Shown piece by piece: positions 16,112-24,567 of a DNA stretch of 64,000 bases. The position numbers were made by a program, and so were the translations under genes. Position 1 is the first letter of the stretch, and each line of letters opens with the position of its first letter. Origin of the DNA: Halobacillus sp. Marseille-P3879 (GTDB taxonomy: Bacteria; Bacillota; Bacilli; Bacillales; Halobacillaceae); the NCBI RefSeq assembly GCF_900240285.1, contig NZ_OESS01000002.1, positions 186,001 through 250,000 on the forward strand, given 5' to 3'. The notes beneath the pieces were generated by a model. That model was not told the origin of the DNA and did not search any database. It saw nothing but the letters and a program-made list of their open reading frames with translations.

Positions 16112-16624
16112 TTACTCACCTAAGCGGAACGTTTCATAAACGCTCCATGCTCCATTTTCCAGTTGATATAATAGCTGGAAGCGGTCAATTTTGTCTTCAA
16201 TATTAAATTTCAGCATGCTAAGTGTACCATATACATCTGAATATTCTTCATCTGAAAGCTTTTGCGCAATCGTGATGTGAGGAACAAAGGAATACTGTTT
16301 ATTATCCGGTAGTTTTTCATTATGAAGGCGTTCGTTTAACGCTTGGATTTCTTCATTAGGCTCTACTTTTAAATAAATCGTATTCGTAACAGGTGTAAAG
16401 GAACTCACCTTTTGGATATGAATGCTGAATGGAGTTGTCTTTCTGGCTACTTGTTTAAGTTCAGGAATGATTTCATTTTCAATTTGCTCTTCATCTGCCT
16501 CAAATGGTTCCTTCAGGGTAATATGAGGCGGAAGCAAGGCGTAATGCGGGTCATAACGCTTTCGATATGAATTCGCTTCATCTTGAATTTTTTTTGATGG
16601 AAATGCAGCAATTCCGTATTTCAT
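16112..16624 (-). CDS. yjcG: YjcG, 2H phosphoesterase (2'-5' RNA ligase-like)
   Basis: 170 residues with the two HxT motifs that define the 2H superfamily: PPHITLKEPF (about 32-41) and VPHITIAQKL (about 112-121). Members cleave cyclic phosphates or 2'-5' bonds; the YjcG substrate is not known. ATG 16624 has AAGGAGG upstream. Middle gene of yjcH-yjcG-yjcF on the minus strand. Confidence 0.92.
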   Translation of the reverse strand: MKYGIAAFPSKKIQDEANSYRKRYDPHYALLPPHITLKEPFEADEEQIENEIIPELKQVARKTTPFSIHIQKVSSFTPVTNTIYLKVEPNEEIQALNERLHNEKLPDNKQYSFVPHITIAQKLSDEEYSDVYGTLSMLKFNIEDKIDRFQLLYQLENGAWSVYETFRLGE

Positions 16625-16639
16625 TGTCTTATGCCCTCC

Positions 16640-17371
16640 TTAAAATTCTTTCGTAAACATCGTTCGTAATGCCCGGGGTAAGTCCTGCTGCCAGGATCCC
16701 CACGTATGTCCCCCATCCAGTTCATGAAAAATATAGGAAAGGGGCTGATTATCTAAGTATCGACGTAAATCCAAATTAGGGTCTAAAAAGTTTTTAGTGG
16801 AACCATCAGTTGTTTTTACGTCTGTTTCCTGAAGGCCGATTGTATGATAAATCGTCAAAGAAGATAAATCGCTGACCGATTGAATGTATTCTAACACATG
16901 AGCATCTACATAGGGGCTCTGCATAATCACATTTCCAAAGATGTTCGGAAAACGCGCAGCTGTCATCAGCGCTAATGTTCCTGCCAGCGAGTCGCCTGCT
17001 AATGTTCGGCCTTTTCCCATACTGTACCCTGGAAGCTCCTTATCTAACAAAGGAACAACCTCGCGTACTAGAAAGTTAACATAATCGCCTTGTTTCTTTC
17101 CATCGGGGTGGTATTTATCCTGGCGATCGTATTTATCATTATAATGAATACCGATAAAAATGGTATTCTCAATTTCCTGAGCAGAGTGCAGCTGATCACT
17201 AAGCGTAGCCGCCCGGCCCATCTGGAAGTAATCATTTCCATCCTGCATGATACAGAAATGGTACTTATAAAGAGGAGAATAGTTCTCAGGAGTGTACACC
17301 TTAAGAGTCATTTCCTCCTTTAAATATTTACTGGAAATCGTGTAGTGTTCAAACTTGCCCTTACGTCCCAC
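16640..17371 (-). CDS. yjcH: YjcH, enterochelin-esterase-like alpha/beta hydrolase
   Basis: 243 residues. Putative-esterase (Esterase D-type) fold with nucleophile elbow AGDSLAGTLAL (Ser about 123), and a late Asp/His pair in HELDGGHTWGSW (His about 226). GTG 17371 has AGGAGG upstream. First gene of the yjcHGF operon; no signal peptide, so cytosolic. Substrate unknown. Confidence 0.88.
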   Translation of the reverse strand: MGRKGKFEHYTISSKYLKEEMTLKVYTPENYSPLYKYHFCIMQDGNDYFQMGRAATLSDQLHSAQEIENTIFIGIHYNDKYDRQDKYHPDGKKQGDYVNFLVREVVPLLDKELPGYSMGKGRTLAGDSLAGTLALMTAARFPNIFGNVIMQSPYVDAHVLEYIQSVSDLSSLTIYHTIGLQETDVKTTDGSTKNFLDPNLDLRRYLDNQPLSYIFHELDGGHTWGSWQQDLPRALRTMFTKEF

Positions 17372-17528
17372 AAAGCGCCTCCTAAAAATTTACTTTGACA
17401 TCCCCGCATCCCAGGATTCATTAACGTTTCAATATTATTTTATCATATAATTCAGGAAAAAGAATGTGGGATCCATTCGAGTTTATTCAACAAAACAACA
17501 GGGAATCTTAAAAATTTTAATAGATATA

Positions 17529-17557
17529 TTGACAACATTTGAATGACATTGTATATT
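17529..17557 (+). promoter_or_regulatory. Consensus sigma-A promoter for tRNA-Val
   Basis: TTGACA at 17529-17534, a 17-base spacer and TATATT at 17552-17557, about 50 bases before the tRNA. The 17372-17528 stretch before it holds nothing else that I recognise. Confidence 0.8.
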
Positions 17558-17605
17558 ATTATTTGTTCGTAACAAAAGTTTTACGAAAATTTACGTTACA
17601 TACAT

Positions 17606-17678
17606 GATTCCGTAGCTCAGCTGGGAGAGCGCCACCTTGACAGGGTGGAGGTCGTTGGTTCGAGCCCAATCGGAATCA
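17606..17678 (+). tRNA. trnV: tRNA-Val (anticodon GAC)
   Basis: 73 bases fold into a full cloverleaf: acceptor GATTCCG/CGGAATC, D arm with GCTC/GAGC, anticodon stem CCACC/GGTGG around loop TTGACAG, and T arm GTTGG/CCAAT (one G-T) with TTCGAGC loop. The anticodon GAC reads GUC valine codons. Discriminator base A; CCA is not encoded. It stands alone rather than in an rRNA-linked tRNA cluster. Confidence 0.96.
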
Positions 17679-17697
17679 TCCATACAAAGTGCCGGAA

Positions 17698-17740
17698 TGG
17701 CGCGGTTTCCTAGCAGAGGGGAGGCTGCGTCATTTCTTTT
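17698..17740 (+). terminator. Wobble-rich terminator hairpin after tRNA-Val (copy 1 of a repeat)
   Basis: TGGCGCGGTTTC (17698-17709) can pair over 12 positions, four of them G-T, with GAGGCTGCGTCA (17721-17732), followed by TTTCTTTT. The same two arms occur at 47074-47110. Confidence 0.65.
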
Positions 17741-17796
17741 GAGTTGAAAGATTTGGAGCGTAATCTATATGTAGGATGACGCCCGGTTTGTTTTAA

Positions 17797-18843
17797 TTAA
17801 TATGATCGCTCTTCCTGCACAGGTAAATCGTCCCAGAAAGAAACATCTTTATCTTCTAGAGAACCATCAGCAATTGCCATGGCTGTTTCATTCAAAGCAA
17901 TCACTGCTTGCTTCGTCAGATACCCATTGCTTTTCTGTCCTAATACTTCATAATCGTTGTTGTTATCGGCGGTGCCACGCATTTCGAATAGAAGAGTAGA
18001 AATGCCATAATCGTGGGCGAGACCATAAACGCTGATTCCATTATCGTAAGCAGCACCCTTTCCAGCATAGTTGGCAAGATGGCCCCAGCCTTTCGTTTCG
18101 ATTGCATCGTACACAACAGCACCTAGCTGCTTAGAACCACGTAATACATCAGGGTCTGTATGGTCAGGATGTGAGGGGAAAATGGCTCCGGAAACATATT
18201 TGTCGTCTTTCACCCACTGTGCTCCTTGATGATGGAGATCCATCATATATTGAATATCATATTTTTGAAGTACATTATTATGAAGGGCCTTTGTTTCTGG
18301 CTGTGATTTTGCTTCATGGTCACGGTTTAAATCAACCTCATTTGCATTAAGCCGGGTTAAATGACGATCACCGCTTGCTGCATAATCTTCTAATTCATAA
18401 TCCACATCTCCCATCGCTCCATCGGCATTATACATAGGGATGATCAGGAGATTCACATTGTTTAGAAGATCTTTTGTCTTGCTGCTGCCAAGCTGTTTAA
18501 TGAATTCAAGTGAACCTTCCGTTGTTAAGGCTTCGTCACCATGCTGCTGGGCAATATATAAAATAGTAGGGTTGTCTGGATTAGACATATACTTCGCCAT
18601 ATACATATCTCTTCCCTTAACTGTCTTACCCAAGACCTCCAGTTCCATAGAAGCCTGTTTTTTCTCTTGAGTCTCAAGAAATTCTACCATTTCTGTGTAC
18701 GTATGAAGAGTTGAGGTGTTAACTGTCTCGTGACCTTGATAGTCGGGTCCATTTCCAGCTCCGAATACAGAGGGAATGTTAGTGAACAATAACCCTGTTA
18801 GAAAAACACATCCGAAGGCAAATATTGTCAAATACTTTTTCAT
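17797..18843 (-). CDS. Secreted M14-family zinc carboxypeptidase
   Basis: 348 residues. ATG 18843 (AAAGGAGG 7-8 bases upstream) begins a clear signal peptide: KK, hydrophobic core to about residue 22, small residues near SVFGAGN. M14 zinc motif HxxE is in QQHGDEALTTEG (about 100-105) and the third ligand in MDLHHQGAQ; the catalytic Glu candidate is in LLFEMRGT near the C-terminus. Expected to trim C-terminal residues from extracellular peptides or to act on cell-wall peptides. Isolated between the tRNA and a coat-like gene. Confidence 0.88.
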   Translation of the reverse strand: MKKYLTIFAFGCVFLTGLLFTNIPSVFGAGNGPDYQGHETVNTSTLHTYTEMVEFLETQEKKQASMELEVLGKTVKGRDMYMAKYMSNPDNPTILYIAQQHGDEALTTEGSLEFIKQLGSSKTKDLLNNVNLLIIPMYNADGAMGDVDYELEDYAASGDRHLTRLNANEVDLNRDHEAKSQPETKALHNNVLQKYDIQYMMDLHHQGAQWVKDDKYVSGAIFPSHPDHTDPDVLRGSKQLGAVVYDAIETKGWGHLANYAGKGAAYDNGISVYGLAHDYGISTLLFEMRGTADNNNDYEVLGQKSNGYLTKQAVIALNETAMAIADGSLEDKDVSFWDDLPVQEERSY

Positions 18844-19151
18844 ACCAATTCCTCCTTTGTTAACACCATTCAACAGAAATCATCATATTCCTTTTTGGGA
18901 GCAACAATTAAGTATTATATCCTAGATAACATCAAAGTGAATGTAGTAACGAGGGGGAAAGCAAAGAATGCTTAGGGTTTTAACGTTGATAGAGAAGAGT
19001 CAGGTTTACTTTATTTATTAATCTATAAAGAAAGCAGCAAAAAAGACGCGCAGGATTCCATTTGGAGTGTGGAACCCGAAGCACGTCTTAAGATTAAACG
19101 TTGCGGTTATCGAGGGTGGAATTGAACCTGTGGCAGGGGAAAGAGGTCAAT
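18844..19151. other. Intergenic stretch, no gene seen
   Basis: About 300 bases. Contains an imperfect inverted repeat (AAGACGCGC near 19044 and GCACGTCTT near 19083) without a T-run. ORFs here are very short or run into the antisense of the next gene. Confidence 0.5.
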
Positions 19152-19496
19152 TTAGAACCACAATCCTAACCTTTCCCATATATTACCTTTACGGTGACGA
19201 CGTTTTCTTCTTCTTCTTCTTATATCTTCAGCCTCAGCTAATACGTCGTCTTCGATGCAGCGGTTAACAGCCCGGCAAAAATCTTCTCCATCAATAAAAG
19301 ACCGTACAGGAACTCTAAAGTTGTCGTTTGCAACACCTGCTACATCGTTATTATTGTTACACCTTCCGTTATTAGTAAACACACCTGCTACATCATTGTT
19401 ATTATTACATCTCCGGTTAGATACTCCTGCAATATTTCTTCTATTTCTTCGGTTATTTGAAGCACCGCCTACGTCATTGTTCCGATTACATCCCAT
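19152..19496 (-). CDS. Asn/Arg/Cys repeat protein, possible spore coat protein
   Basis: 114 residues. The N-terminal half carries repeats of the type CNNNNDVAGV (two near-perfect copies around 31-39 and 46-55, weaker ones before), the middle has VPVRSFIDGEDFCRAVNRCIEDD, and the C-terminus is a poly-Arg/Lys stretch (IRRRRRKRRHRK). No family recognised; Cys/Asn/Arg-rich repeats are common in coat proteins. A CATAAAATA -10-like box for sigma-K lies upstream at 19538-19546 on the minus strand, though without a good AC at -35. ATG 19496 follows GGAAGGACGGTGA. Confidence 0.65.
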   Translation of the reverse strand: MGCNRNNDVGGASNNRRNRRNIAGVSNRRCNNNNDVAGVFTNNGRCNNNNDVAGVANDNFRVPVRSFIDGEDFCRAVNRCIEDDVLAEAEDIRRRRRKRRHRKGNIWERLGLWF

Positions 19497-19543
19497 GTAA
19501 AGTTCACCGTCCTTCCTATTAATATAGTGGTACGCTCTATTTT

Positions 19544-19678
19544 ATGAGTCGTTATGGAAGTTTGATAAGACTATCAACCATTGTGGCAGAAATTATTTAT
19601 ACATTCCTCAAATTTCTTCATGATCAAAAAAGAAGCGAAAGTAATGAGGCCACTGAAGAACTGCACGATTTCAAGTGA
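19544..19678 (+). CDS. Possible 44-residue small protein
   Basis: ATG 19544 to TGA 19676-19678. Hydrophobic/amphipathic first half (LIRLSTIVAEIIYTFLKFL) and charged end (DQKRSESNEATEELHD). A 15-bp hairpin begins 13 bases after the stop. Against it: no strong ribosome site, and the start overlaps the putative promoter of the divergent gene. Tentative. Confidence 0.3.
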   Translation: MSRYGSLIRLSTIVAEIIYTFLKFLHDQKRSESNEATEELHDFK

Positions 19679-19691
19679 TGTGTAAAAATAT

Positions 19692-19726
19692 AGGCGGGTT
19701 GAACGATCTCTTCGTTCAACCCGCCT
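19692..19726. terminator. Perfect 15-bp hairpin with T-rich tail
   Basis: Arms 19692-19706 and 19712-19726 with a 5-base loop; followed by GTATCTTTTGATC. It may end the small plus-strand ORF or mark the border of the IS remnant to its right. Confidence 0.65.
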
Positions 19727-19759
19727 GTATCTTTTGATCTTAAGAGGGTACTTACCATC

Positions 19760-20300
19760 TTATTCCTTCATGAGCTTCATAATTCGCTTTAGATAACGGT
19801 GAATATCGTCATCGCTCCTTGTACACGCATGCCTCGTAGACCCGAAGATGAGGCATCTCATATCCGTGTCTATGCTTCAACTCGCTATTCTTCGCTTCAA
19901 TTTTATATCGTTCTTTTGCCCTTTCTCTAAAGGATTCGCTGTTCTGGAACACTAGTTGGTTTTGGTGTTCCTCTGATTTTATGGAAACGTAATACGACTT
20001 GGTTTGAGCTCCTGGCTTATAACACCCTTCCTCGAGGGGACGCCTCTTACACTTTTTCACATCAAAGTAGAAGGTGTCCGTTTGATTTGCGGCTTTGCCT
20101 TTCTTTCCTTGACGAGCTTTTCTAACGCCATATGCCCGGCTGGACATACATCCCGGCGTCCTTATTGAACTCAAATTCATCTTCTTCCTTACGGGAACCA
20201 TGAGATATAGACGGATTTAACTTTGAAACGAGCTCATGCCGTTTTCGGCGGTATAAGCTATATTTCCTTTTTCCGAATACGCAACGTCTCCACTTTCTTT
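19760..20300 (-). pseudogene. IS1182-family transposase, C-terminal remnant with several frameshifts
   Basis: Joining reading frames on the minus strand rebuilds the C-terminal third of an IS1182-type transposase: VAYSEKGNIAYTAENG, then LVSKLNPSISHGSRK, NKDAGMYV, FYFDVKKCKRRPLEEGCYK, RYKIEAKNSELKHRHGY, then ASSSGLRGMRVQGAMTIF and LKRIMKLMKE before TAA at 19760-19762. At least four frame changes are needed, so no functional protein is made. The N-terminal two thirds are missing; the upstream side is occupied by a GC-rich dispersed repeat. No terminal inverted repeats were identified. Confidence 0.85.
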
Positions 20301-20404
20301 TATCCATCAAAGAAAATCGCTCTTTTTCGTTTTACCTCTGTTGATGCCACGATGAGCGTTCGGTGGTAACGCCTGATCGATTATAACCGGCCACGTCCTG
20401 TGGC

Positions 20405-20521
20405 CAACATCGACACTAGCACGTCCGGTGCGTCGCGGGAACAGCGCGAGCCGAAGCTCCACTTGGTCAAGTGATCTTCTTGACCGAGTTAGCTGAGGCC
20501 GTGCCCGCGGCAAGCATCCAC
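20405..20521 (-). repeat. GC-rich dispersed intergenic repeat (copy A)
   Basis: Minus-strand text includes TGCCGCGGGCACGGCCTCAGC, then CTTCGGCTCGCGCTGTTCCCGC; the second phrase is shared with the repeat at 61505-61735 (CTTCGGCTCGTGCTGTTCCC). An internal hairpin pairs 20461-20471 with 20479-20489. Base composition is well above the surroundings. Confidence 0.6.
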
Positions 20522-20616
20522 CGATAAGCGATTCGAAAGAAGCAATAACAAACAGCTCTTCTAGATAAGAAAGTACTTTTTAAGTGGCCTCAAATAACCC
20601 AGCTTCATTTTTCACC

Positions 20617-21480
20617 TTATCCATTTATAATGATGCCGCCATTTACATGCATCATCTGTCCGGTTACGTAACTGGAATCGTTACTAGCTAAATAGACAAA
20701 TGCCGGGGCGACTTCTTTGGGCTGACCGGGCCTTCCCATAGGATTGTCAGATCCAAATTCCGCAACTTTTTGTGCATCAAAGCTGGCAGCTATTAAAGGA
20801 GTCCAGATTGGGCCAGGGGCGACACCGTTTACTCGAATCCCTTTAGACACGAGAGATTTTGAGAGAGCACGGGTAAAGGAGGTAATAGCTCCTTTAGTAG
20901 ATGTATAGTCAATTAATTGTTCATTCCCGGCATAAGCCGTAATTGAAGAGGTATTAATAATAGAGCTGCCTTCTTGAAGATGGGGGAGTGCTGCTTTAAC
21001 CATGTAAAAGTATGAGAAAAAGTTGACTCTGAAGGTGTTCTCCATCTGCTCGTTTGTAATCTTCATAAAATCTTTCTGAGGATACTGTACAGCAGCATTA
21101 TTAACTACTATATCAATTTGGTTAAACTCATTCATTACTTGTGCTATTGCATTTTCACAGAAACCGGGGTTGCCCACGTTACCGCTGATTAGTTTACATC
21201 TCCGCCCTTGTTTCACAACCAGGTTTTTAGTAAATTCCGCATCTTCATGCTCATCTAAATAGACAATGGCTATATCAGCTCCTTCTTTGGCAAAGTACAA
21301 ACTTACCGCTCTTCCAATTCCGCTGTCGCCTCCTGTGATGATGGCGGTTTTTCCTTCAAGTTTCCCGCTGCCTTTATAGGCGGTGTCATCATATTGAGGT
21401 AGTGGATGCATCTCATTTTCATATCCAGGCTGGCGGTTTTGATGCTGTTCAGGCTGTATTTTTTGCTTGTTTTTAGTCAT
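20617..21480 (-). CDS. SDR-family oxidoreductase (YhdF/GspA39-like)
   Basis: 287 residues. N-terminal extension rich in Gln/His (to about 38), then Rossmann motif ITGGDSGIGRAV (TGxxxGIG, about 49-60), NNAAVQ (NNAG-type, about 128-133), catalytic Ser in NTSSITAYAG and Y-x3-K as YTSTK (about 192-196). This long form with the N-terminal tail is typical of Bacillus general-stress dehydrogenases; substrate unknown. ATG 21480 has AGGAG upstream. I did not find a convincing sigma-B promoter. Confidence 0.88.
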   Translation of the reverse strand: MTKNKQKIQPEQHQNRQPGYENEMHPLPQYDDTAYKGSGKLEGKTAIITGGDSGIGRAVSLYFAKEGADIAIVYLDEHEDAEFTKNLVVKQGRRCKLISGNVGNPGFCENAIAQVMNEFNQIDIVVNNAAVQYPQKDFMKITNEQMENTFRVNFFSYFYMVKAALPHLQEGSSIINTSSITAYAGNEQLIDYTSTKGAITSFTRALSKSLVSKGIRVNGVAPGPIWTPLIAASFDAQKVAEFGSDNPMGRPGQPKEVAPAFVYLASNDSSYVTGQMMHVNGGIIING

Positions 21481-21692
21481 ATGTCATTCTCCTATGCAAC
21501 AGTAGTTACAAGTAATGTTGCCCAATCAAATTAGGATTAGTCATTATGCGGTTGATAAAGAAGTGAAGTTCAGCTTGAGGTCTTGCGCTTTTATCAGTTA
21601 GTTGATATCAAATTGTTTCTGTATTCATCGTTTAAAACTGTTCCACTCTGCCCATCATGAAATAATAAAGCCATTTATAATGAGGAATGCCA

Positions 21693-23279
21693 ATGAATTT
21701 TTGGGATCGTTATAGAAAAAAATTGAAAAAGCTAAGCAGGAAAGAAACACCACCAAAGATCGATAACTCTCTTGATCATAAATTAGATACAAACATAGAC
21801 AAGTTAAAAAAGGAATTGGGCGAAAGCAGTGATTTGGTCGTTCGGCATTTCGAGCTCGGTGAAGAATTTTGTGTTGCGGCAGCTGTCGTATATATGAGTG
21901 GTTTGGTGGATGAAAAGAAAGTAAATAATTTTGTTGCAGAGTCTTTAAAGGTTGAAGATTCCCTTAAAAAAGTGCCATACCCGCAAAAGAGCATGTTTGA
22001 TATTGTTAAAAGCCGTGCTCTTTCTGTTAATAAAGTTGTGGTGGCAGCAGAATGGGACAAATTCCTGTTATCGGTTTTGAATGGTGAGACGGCCATTCTT
22101 GTTGATGGGAGCAATGAGGCCATTACAGCAAATACAAAAGGCGGCGAAACTCGCGATGTATCTGAGCCTTCTACCCAATTGGTTATTCGGGGGCCGAAAG
22201 TCTCTTTTACAGAATCGATCGGAACCAATGTAGCTTTAATCCGCCGCTATATTAAAAGCCCGAATTTAAGGTTTGAAACGCTCCAGGTGGGGAGTATAAC
22301 CAAAACTGACGTTGCTATTATGTACTTAAAGGGAACGGCTAATGAAAAGGTATTGCGGGAAGTAAAAAAAAGGTTAAATAAAATAGAAGTTGAGGATATT
22401 TTTGAGTCAGGAAATATTGAACAATATATACAGGATAATGCCTTCACTCCGTTTCCGACGATCTATAATTCCGAACGGCCGGATGCAGTTGTTGGGAATC
22501 TGCTTGAAGGACGTATCGCGCTTATTGTGGATGGCACTCCTTTTGTTCTAGTCGTTCCTGCAATATTTATACAATTCTTTCAGTCTCCATCCGACTATTA
22601 TCAAAATTACCTTATTGGTTCATTTTTACGATTGTTAAGGATAATCTCCTATATTATTTCAATCCTTACCCCGTCTCTTTATGTTGCTTTAACAACTTTC
22701 CACCCCCAGATGATTCCGACTTCTCTGTTAATTAGTCTGGCAGCTCAGCATGAAGGTGTACCATTTCCCGTGGTGGTGGAAGTGTTGATTATGGAATTTA
22801 CATTTGAAATTATACGTGAAGCCGGACTTCGTATGCCGCGTGCTGTAGGACAGGCTGTATCAATAGTAGGTGCTCTTGTGCTTGGTCAGGCAGCAGTTCA
22901 AGCAGGTATCGTCTCTCCAACTACAATTATAGTTGTTGCTTTTACAGGTATAGCAAGCTTTGCAACTCCCTCTTATAATATTGCGGTAGCACCGCGGCTG
23001 CTGCGATTTTTAATGATGATCTTAGCGGCAGCTTTTGGCCTGTACGGTGTTTTTGTAGCATTATTTATTCTCATTGCTCACTTAACCAGTTTAAGGTCCT
23101 TTGGGATCCCTTACTTAAGCCCTTTTGCTCCGTTTATTTTATCAGATCTAAAAGATACCCTTATCCGGCAGCCGTTATGGTCTTTGGTTTTACGACCACG
23201 ATTAATCAATCAACAAAATGTTAAACGTCAAGAAAGAGGCAAAAAGCCATCACCTCCTGAAAAACATGAAGATAACTGA
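21693..23279 (+). CDS. gerKA: Spore germination receptor subunit A (GerKA/GerA family)
   Basis: 528 residues. Soluble N-terminal region (about 1-285, with ELGEEFCVAAAVVYMSGLVD) followed by the membrane part (about 290-490) carrying the family text LYVALTTFHPQMIPTSLLIS and REAGLRMPRAVGQAVSIVGALV. The A subunit sits in the spore inner membrane as part of the nutrient receptor and, for GerA receptors, forms the ion-channel part. ATG 21693 has GAGGA 6 bases upstream; ATG 21687 is too close. First of three co-directional genes A-C-B. Confidence 0.93.
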   Translation: MNFWDRYRKKLKKLSRKETPPKIDNSLDHKLDTNIDKLKKELGESSDLVVRHFELGEEFCVAAAVVYMSGLVDEKKVNNFVAESLKVEDSLKKVPYPQKSMFDIVKSRALSVNKVVVAAEWDKFLLSVLNGETAILVDGSNEAITANTKGGETRDVSEPSTQLVIRGPKVSFTESIGTNVALIRRYIKSPNLRFETLQVGSITKTDVAIMYLKGTANEKVLREVKKRLNKIEVEDIFESGNIEQYIQDNAFTPFPTIYNSERPDAVVGNLLEGRIALIVDGTPFVLVVPAIFIQFFQSPSDYYQNYLIGSFLRLLRIISYIISILTPSLYVALTTFHPQMIPTSLLISLAAQHEGVPFPVVVEVLIMEFTFEIIREAGLRMPRAVGQAVSIVGALVLGQAAVQAGIVSPTTIIVVAFTGIASFATPSYNIAVAPRLLRFLMMILAAAFGLYGVFVALFILIAHLTSLRSFGIPYLSPFAPFILSDLKDTLIRQPLWSLVLRPRLINQQNVKRQERGKKPSPPEKHEDN

Positions 23280-23299
23280 AGAAAGAATAGGGTGGTTAA

Positions 23300-24511
23300 A
23301 TGAGACGCGTGGTTTCTGGGTTGTTTGTTTTGTTCGGGACGACAGTGTTATTAACGGGCTGCTGGGATCACAATGAATTAGAAGAGGTCGCGTTGGTAAT
23401 GGGAATGGGGATTGATAAAACAGAAGATGATTTATACAAAGTATCCTTTCAAATTGTAAATCCAGCCCAGGTATCTGGCGGTGATATGGCAGGGGATACC
23501 GGAGAAGGAACATCTGTTACTACTTATATAGAAACTGGCGAAACTTTATTTGAAACAACTCGGAAAATTTCATCCCAGGTACCTCGCAATCTCAGCTTTT
23601 CACATATGGTGGTCCTTATTCTTGGTGAGGAATTAGCAAGGGATGACAGTCTTTATGAGATTATGGATTTCACTGAAAGGTATTATGGTTTTCGCCCAAC
23701 GACTCTTGTTCTCCTTGCCAGGGAGGGCCAGGCAAACTCTATTTTGAGTATTCTCAACCCGATGGAAAGAATACCTGCTATGAAGATTGAGGAGACGTTG
23801 CAGAAAACTACAGAAGCTTGGGGGGAAAATCCTGAAAGGAATATTAATGATGTTGTGCAATCTTTATCGACAAAAAACAAGAATCTAACATTGAGCGGTG
23901 TTTCTCTCGTTGGAGATAAGGATGAGGGACAGAGAGCAGATAAAAATAAAGAAGCAGTTCCCGGAAGTTATGTTGAAATTAGCGGGATGGGACTGTTCAA
24001 AGAGGGAAGACTTGAAGGATGGCTGGATGACAGGGAAGCCCGTGGTATCGCCTGGGTTCTAAATGAAATCAGACGTACAGTGCTCACCATAAAATGTGAA
24101 AAAAATAAAGAACTCATCGCTGCAGAGGTTCGTTATTCTAAAACCAAACTGACTGCCTCGGTTGATGAAGGTAAACCGGAAATGACGATAAACGTTCAAG
24201 GTGAAGGTCCTTTAGAAGAGGCCGCATGTCCAATGGACCTTACCGATCCAAAAGTAATCGACCAAATTAATGAAAAATTCGAATCAGCAATTAAACAAGA
24301 AGTAACTAAAGCTGTAAAAATTGCTCAAGAACAAAAAAATGATGTATTAGGTTTTGGAGAAACGATAAGTCGAAGTCATCCGGAAGAGTGGAAAAGTATG
24401 AAGGATAACTGGGATGAGACTTTTTCTGAAATGGATGTACATGTTGAGGCTGAATTTTTCATTCGTAAAACAGGTTTAAGAACCAATCCTTTGATTTTAG
24501 ATAAAAAGTGA
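23300..24511 (+). CDS. gerKC: Spore germination receptor lipoprotein subunit C (GerKC)
   Basis: 403 residues. Lipobox LLTGC at about 17-21 followed at once by WDHNELEE, the conserved start of mature GerC proteins. Later segments RNLSFSHMVVLILGEELARD and GMGLFKEGRLEGWLDD are typical family text. The acylated subunit lies on the outer face of the spore inner membrane. GGTGG precedes ATG 23300; 20 bases after gerKA. Confidence 0.92.
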   Translation: MRRVVSGLFVLFGTTVLLTGCWDHNELEEVALVMGMGIDKTEDDLYKVSFQIVNPAQVSGGDMAGDTGEGTSVTTYIETGETLFETTRKISSQVPRNLSFSHMVVLILGEELARDDSLYEIMDFTERYYGFRPTTLVLLAREGQANSILSILNPMERIPAMKIEETLQKTTEAWGENPERNINDVVQSLSTKNKNLTLSGVSLVGDKDEGQRADKNKEAVPGSYVEISGMGLFKEGRLEGWLDDREARGIAWVLNEIRRTVLTIKCEKNKELIAAEVRYSKTKLTASVDEGKPEMTINVQGEGPLEEAACPMDLTDPKVIDQINEKFESAIKQEVTKAVKIAQEQKNDVLGFGETISRSHPEEWKSMKDNWDETFSEMDVHVEAEFFIRKTGLRTNPLILDKK

Positions 24512-24567
24512 CTAGCGTTTTATAAAATCAGTATACTAATTTAGTTCTCATGTAAGGGGGTGGAGGA

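Noticed and set aside
20307-20513. 68-codon Arg-rich minus-strand frame
   Set aside because: It reads through the GC-rich repeat copy A; composition reflects the repeat, not a protein.
21481-21692. Sigma-G promoter for gerK and sigma-B promoter for the SDR gene
   Set aside because: No -35/-10 pair of either type was close enough to consensus to report.
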